A DNA stretch of 15,298 bases, from NCBI GenBank assembly GCA_031265595.1, contig JAISCM010000151.1:1-15298 (forward strand). The letters run 5' to 3'. This stretch comes from Tannerellaceae bacterium (lineage in GTDB: Bacteria > Bacteroidota > Bacteroidia > Bacteroidales > Tannerellaceae). Below, in pieces: positions 14,688 through 15,298 of the stretch. The notes beneath the pieces are model-generated. The model was not told where the DNA came from and did not search any database. It saw nothing but the letters and a program-made list of their open reading frames with translations. Both the position numbers and the translations under genes were made by a program. Every line of letters starts with the position of its first letter. Position 1 is the first letter of the stretch.

Positions 14688-15298
14688 TATCCTTTGTAGG
14701 GGAACAATTATCCTTTGTGGGGGAGCAATTATCCCTTGTGGGGGAGTGATTATCCTTTGTGGGGGAGTAATTATCCCTTGTGGGGGAGCGATTATCCTTT
14801 GTGGGGGAGTGATTATCCTTTGTGGGGGAGTGATTATCCCTTGTGGGGGAGTGATTATCCCTTGTGGGGGAGTGATTATCCCTTGTGGGGAAGTGATTAT
14901 CCCTTGTGGGGAAGCAATTATCCTTTGTAGGGGAGTAATTATCCTTTGTAGGGAAGCAATTATCCTTTGTGGGGGAGTAATCATCCTTTGTGGGGGAGTA
15001 ATCATCCTTTGTAGGGAAGCAGTTATCCTTTGTGGGGAAGTAATCATCCCTTGTGGGGAAGCAATTATCCCTTGTGGGGAAGCAATTATCCCTTGTGGGG
15101 AAGTAATTATCCTTTGTGGGGAAGTAATTATCCCTTGTGGGGAAGCAATTATCCCTTTTGGGGAAGTAATAATCCCTTGTGGGGGAGTTATTATCCCTTG
15201 TGGGGGAGTGATTATCCCTTGTGGGGAAGCAATCATCCTTTGTGGGGAAGCAATTATCCCTTGTGGGGGAGTAATTATCCTTTGTGGGGAAGTAGTTA
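14688..15298. repeat. 21-bp tandem repeat array, 29 full units, continuing past the window edge
   Basis: The unit is TATCCYTTGT followed by RGGGRAGYRAT. Laid out by hand, 29 units fit from 14688 to 15296 with no insertion or deletion, plus two bases of a thirtieth. Variation is confined to a few columns (unit positions 1, 6, 9, 11, 15, 17, 18, 19, 20) and is almost all transitions; I count only three transversions (two in unit 24, one in unit 23). There are no spacers, so it is not CRISPR. The unit length is seven codons, so frames stay open: the minus strand reads through all units as a heptapeptide (I-I-T/A-P/S-P-Q-G/R), and a + frame reads YPLWGSN/D, broken by TAG in units 1, 12, 13 and 16. 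Translation of either is unproven. Confidence 0.95.

Noticed and set aside
14565..15236. A 223-codon minus-strand gene across the tandem array
   Set aside because: Its start is just a chance CAT variant of one unit, its C-terminus is translated stem-loop element, and variation falls on non-synonymous positions. Kept as a finding, not annotated as a gene.
14688..15298. CRISPR array
   Set aside because: The 21-bp units follow each other without spacers, and no cas genes are present.

Overview
The window looks like a chromosomal segment of a Bacteroidales bacterium that has a type IX secretion system (T9SS). The evidence is a Por-type C-terminal sorting domain (about 1230-1421), Bacteroidetes-style TAnnTTTG promoter boxes with weak ribosome binding sites, a FecR/DUF4974 anti-sigma factor, a GH95 fucosidase-type enzyme, a five-repeat DUF349 protein and a DUF2807 lipoprotein. 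A sorting domain in a gut-type Bacteroidales argues for a Tannerellaceae/Porphyromonadaceae-like lineage rather than Bacteroides itself. That placement is inference. No RNA genes, insertion sequences, integrases or CRISPR arrays were recognised.

Layout, left to right. (1) 1-3504 (+) is a patchy, AT-richer accessory stretch. It holds the tail of an unknown gene, a T9SS-cargo gene broken into two frames with a sharp base-composition step at the break, a strong terminator, a small lipoprotein, a cluster of palindromes, and two consecutive type II toxin-antitoxin modules of the RelE/ParE kind. (2) 3546-9094 (+) is a tightly packed five-gene run: periplasmic thioredoxin lipoprotein, GH95 glycosidase, metal-binding ABC lipoprotein, metal ABC ATPase and an extended-SDR epimerase. 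No permease for the ABC pair is present. (3) 9095-13041 (-) runs towards it and meets it with zero bases between the two stop codons. In transcription order it holds a DUF349 protein, a terminator hairpin, an ATP-grasp-like protein, then a DUF2807 lipoprotein 15 bases downstream. (4) 13205-14257 (-) is a FecR-type anti-sigma factor with neither a sigma factor nor a SusC/SusD pair beside it. (5) 14258-15298 holds no recognisable gene. It has three copies of a stem-loop-rich element of about 110 bp, two of them forming a large inverted repeat, followed by a perfectly phased 21-bp tandem array (29 full units) that runs off the window.

How the parts may work together: the thioredoxin, GH95 enzyme and metal-binding lipoprotein are all exported, so the + run combines envelope redox chemistry, fucosylated-glycan trimming and divalent-metal capture, with the ATPase and epimerase in the cytoplasm. 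Whether this is one functional unit or genes that happen to be co-transcribed cannot be decided from sequence alone. The least explained parts are the repeat region at the right edge and the chimeric T9SS gene at the left.
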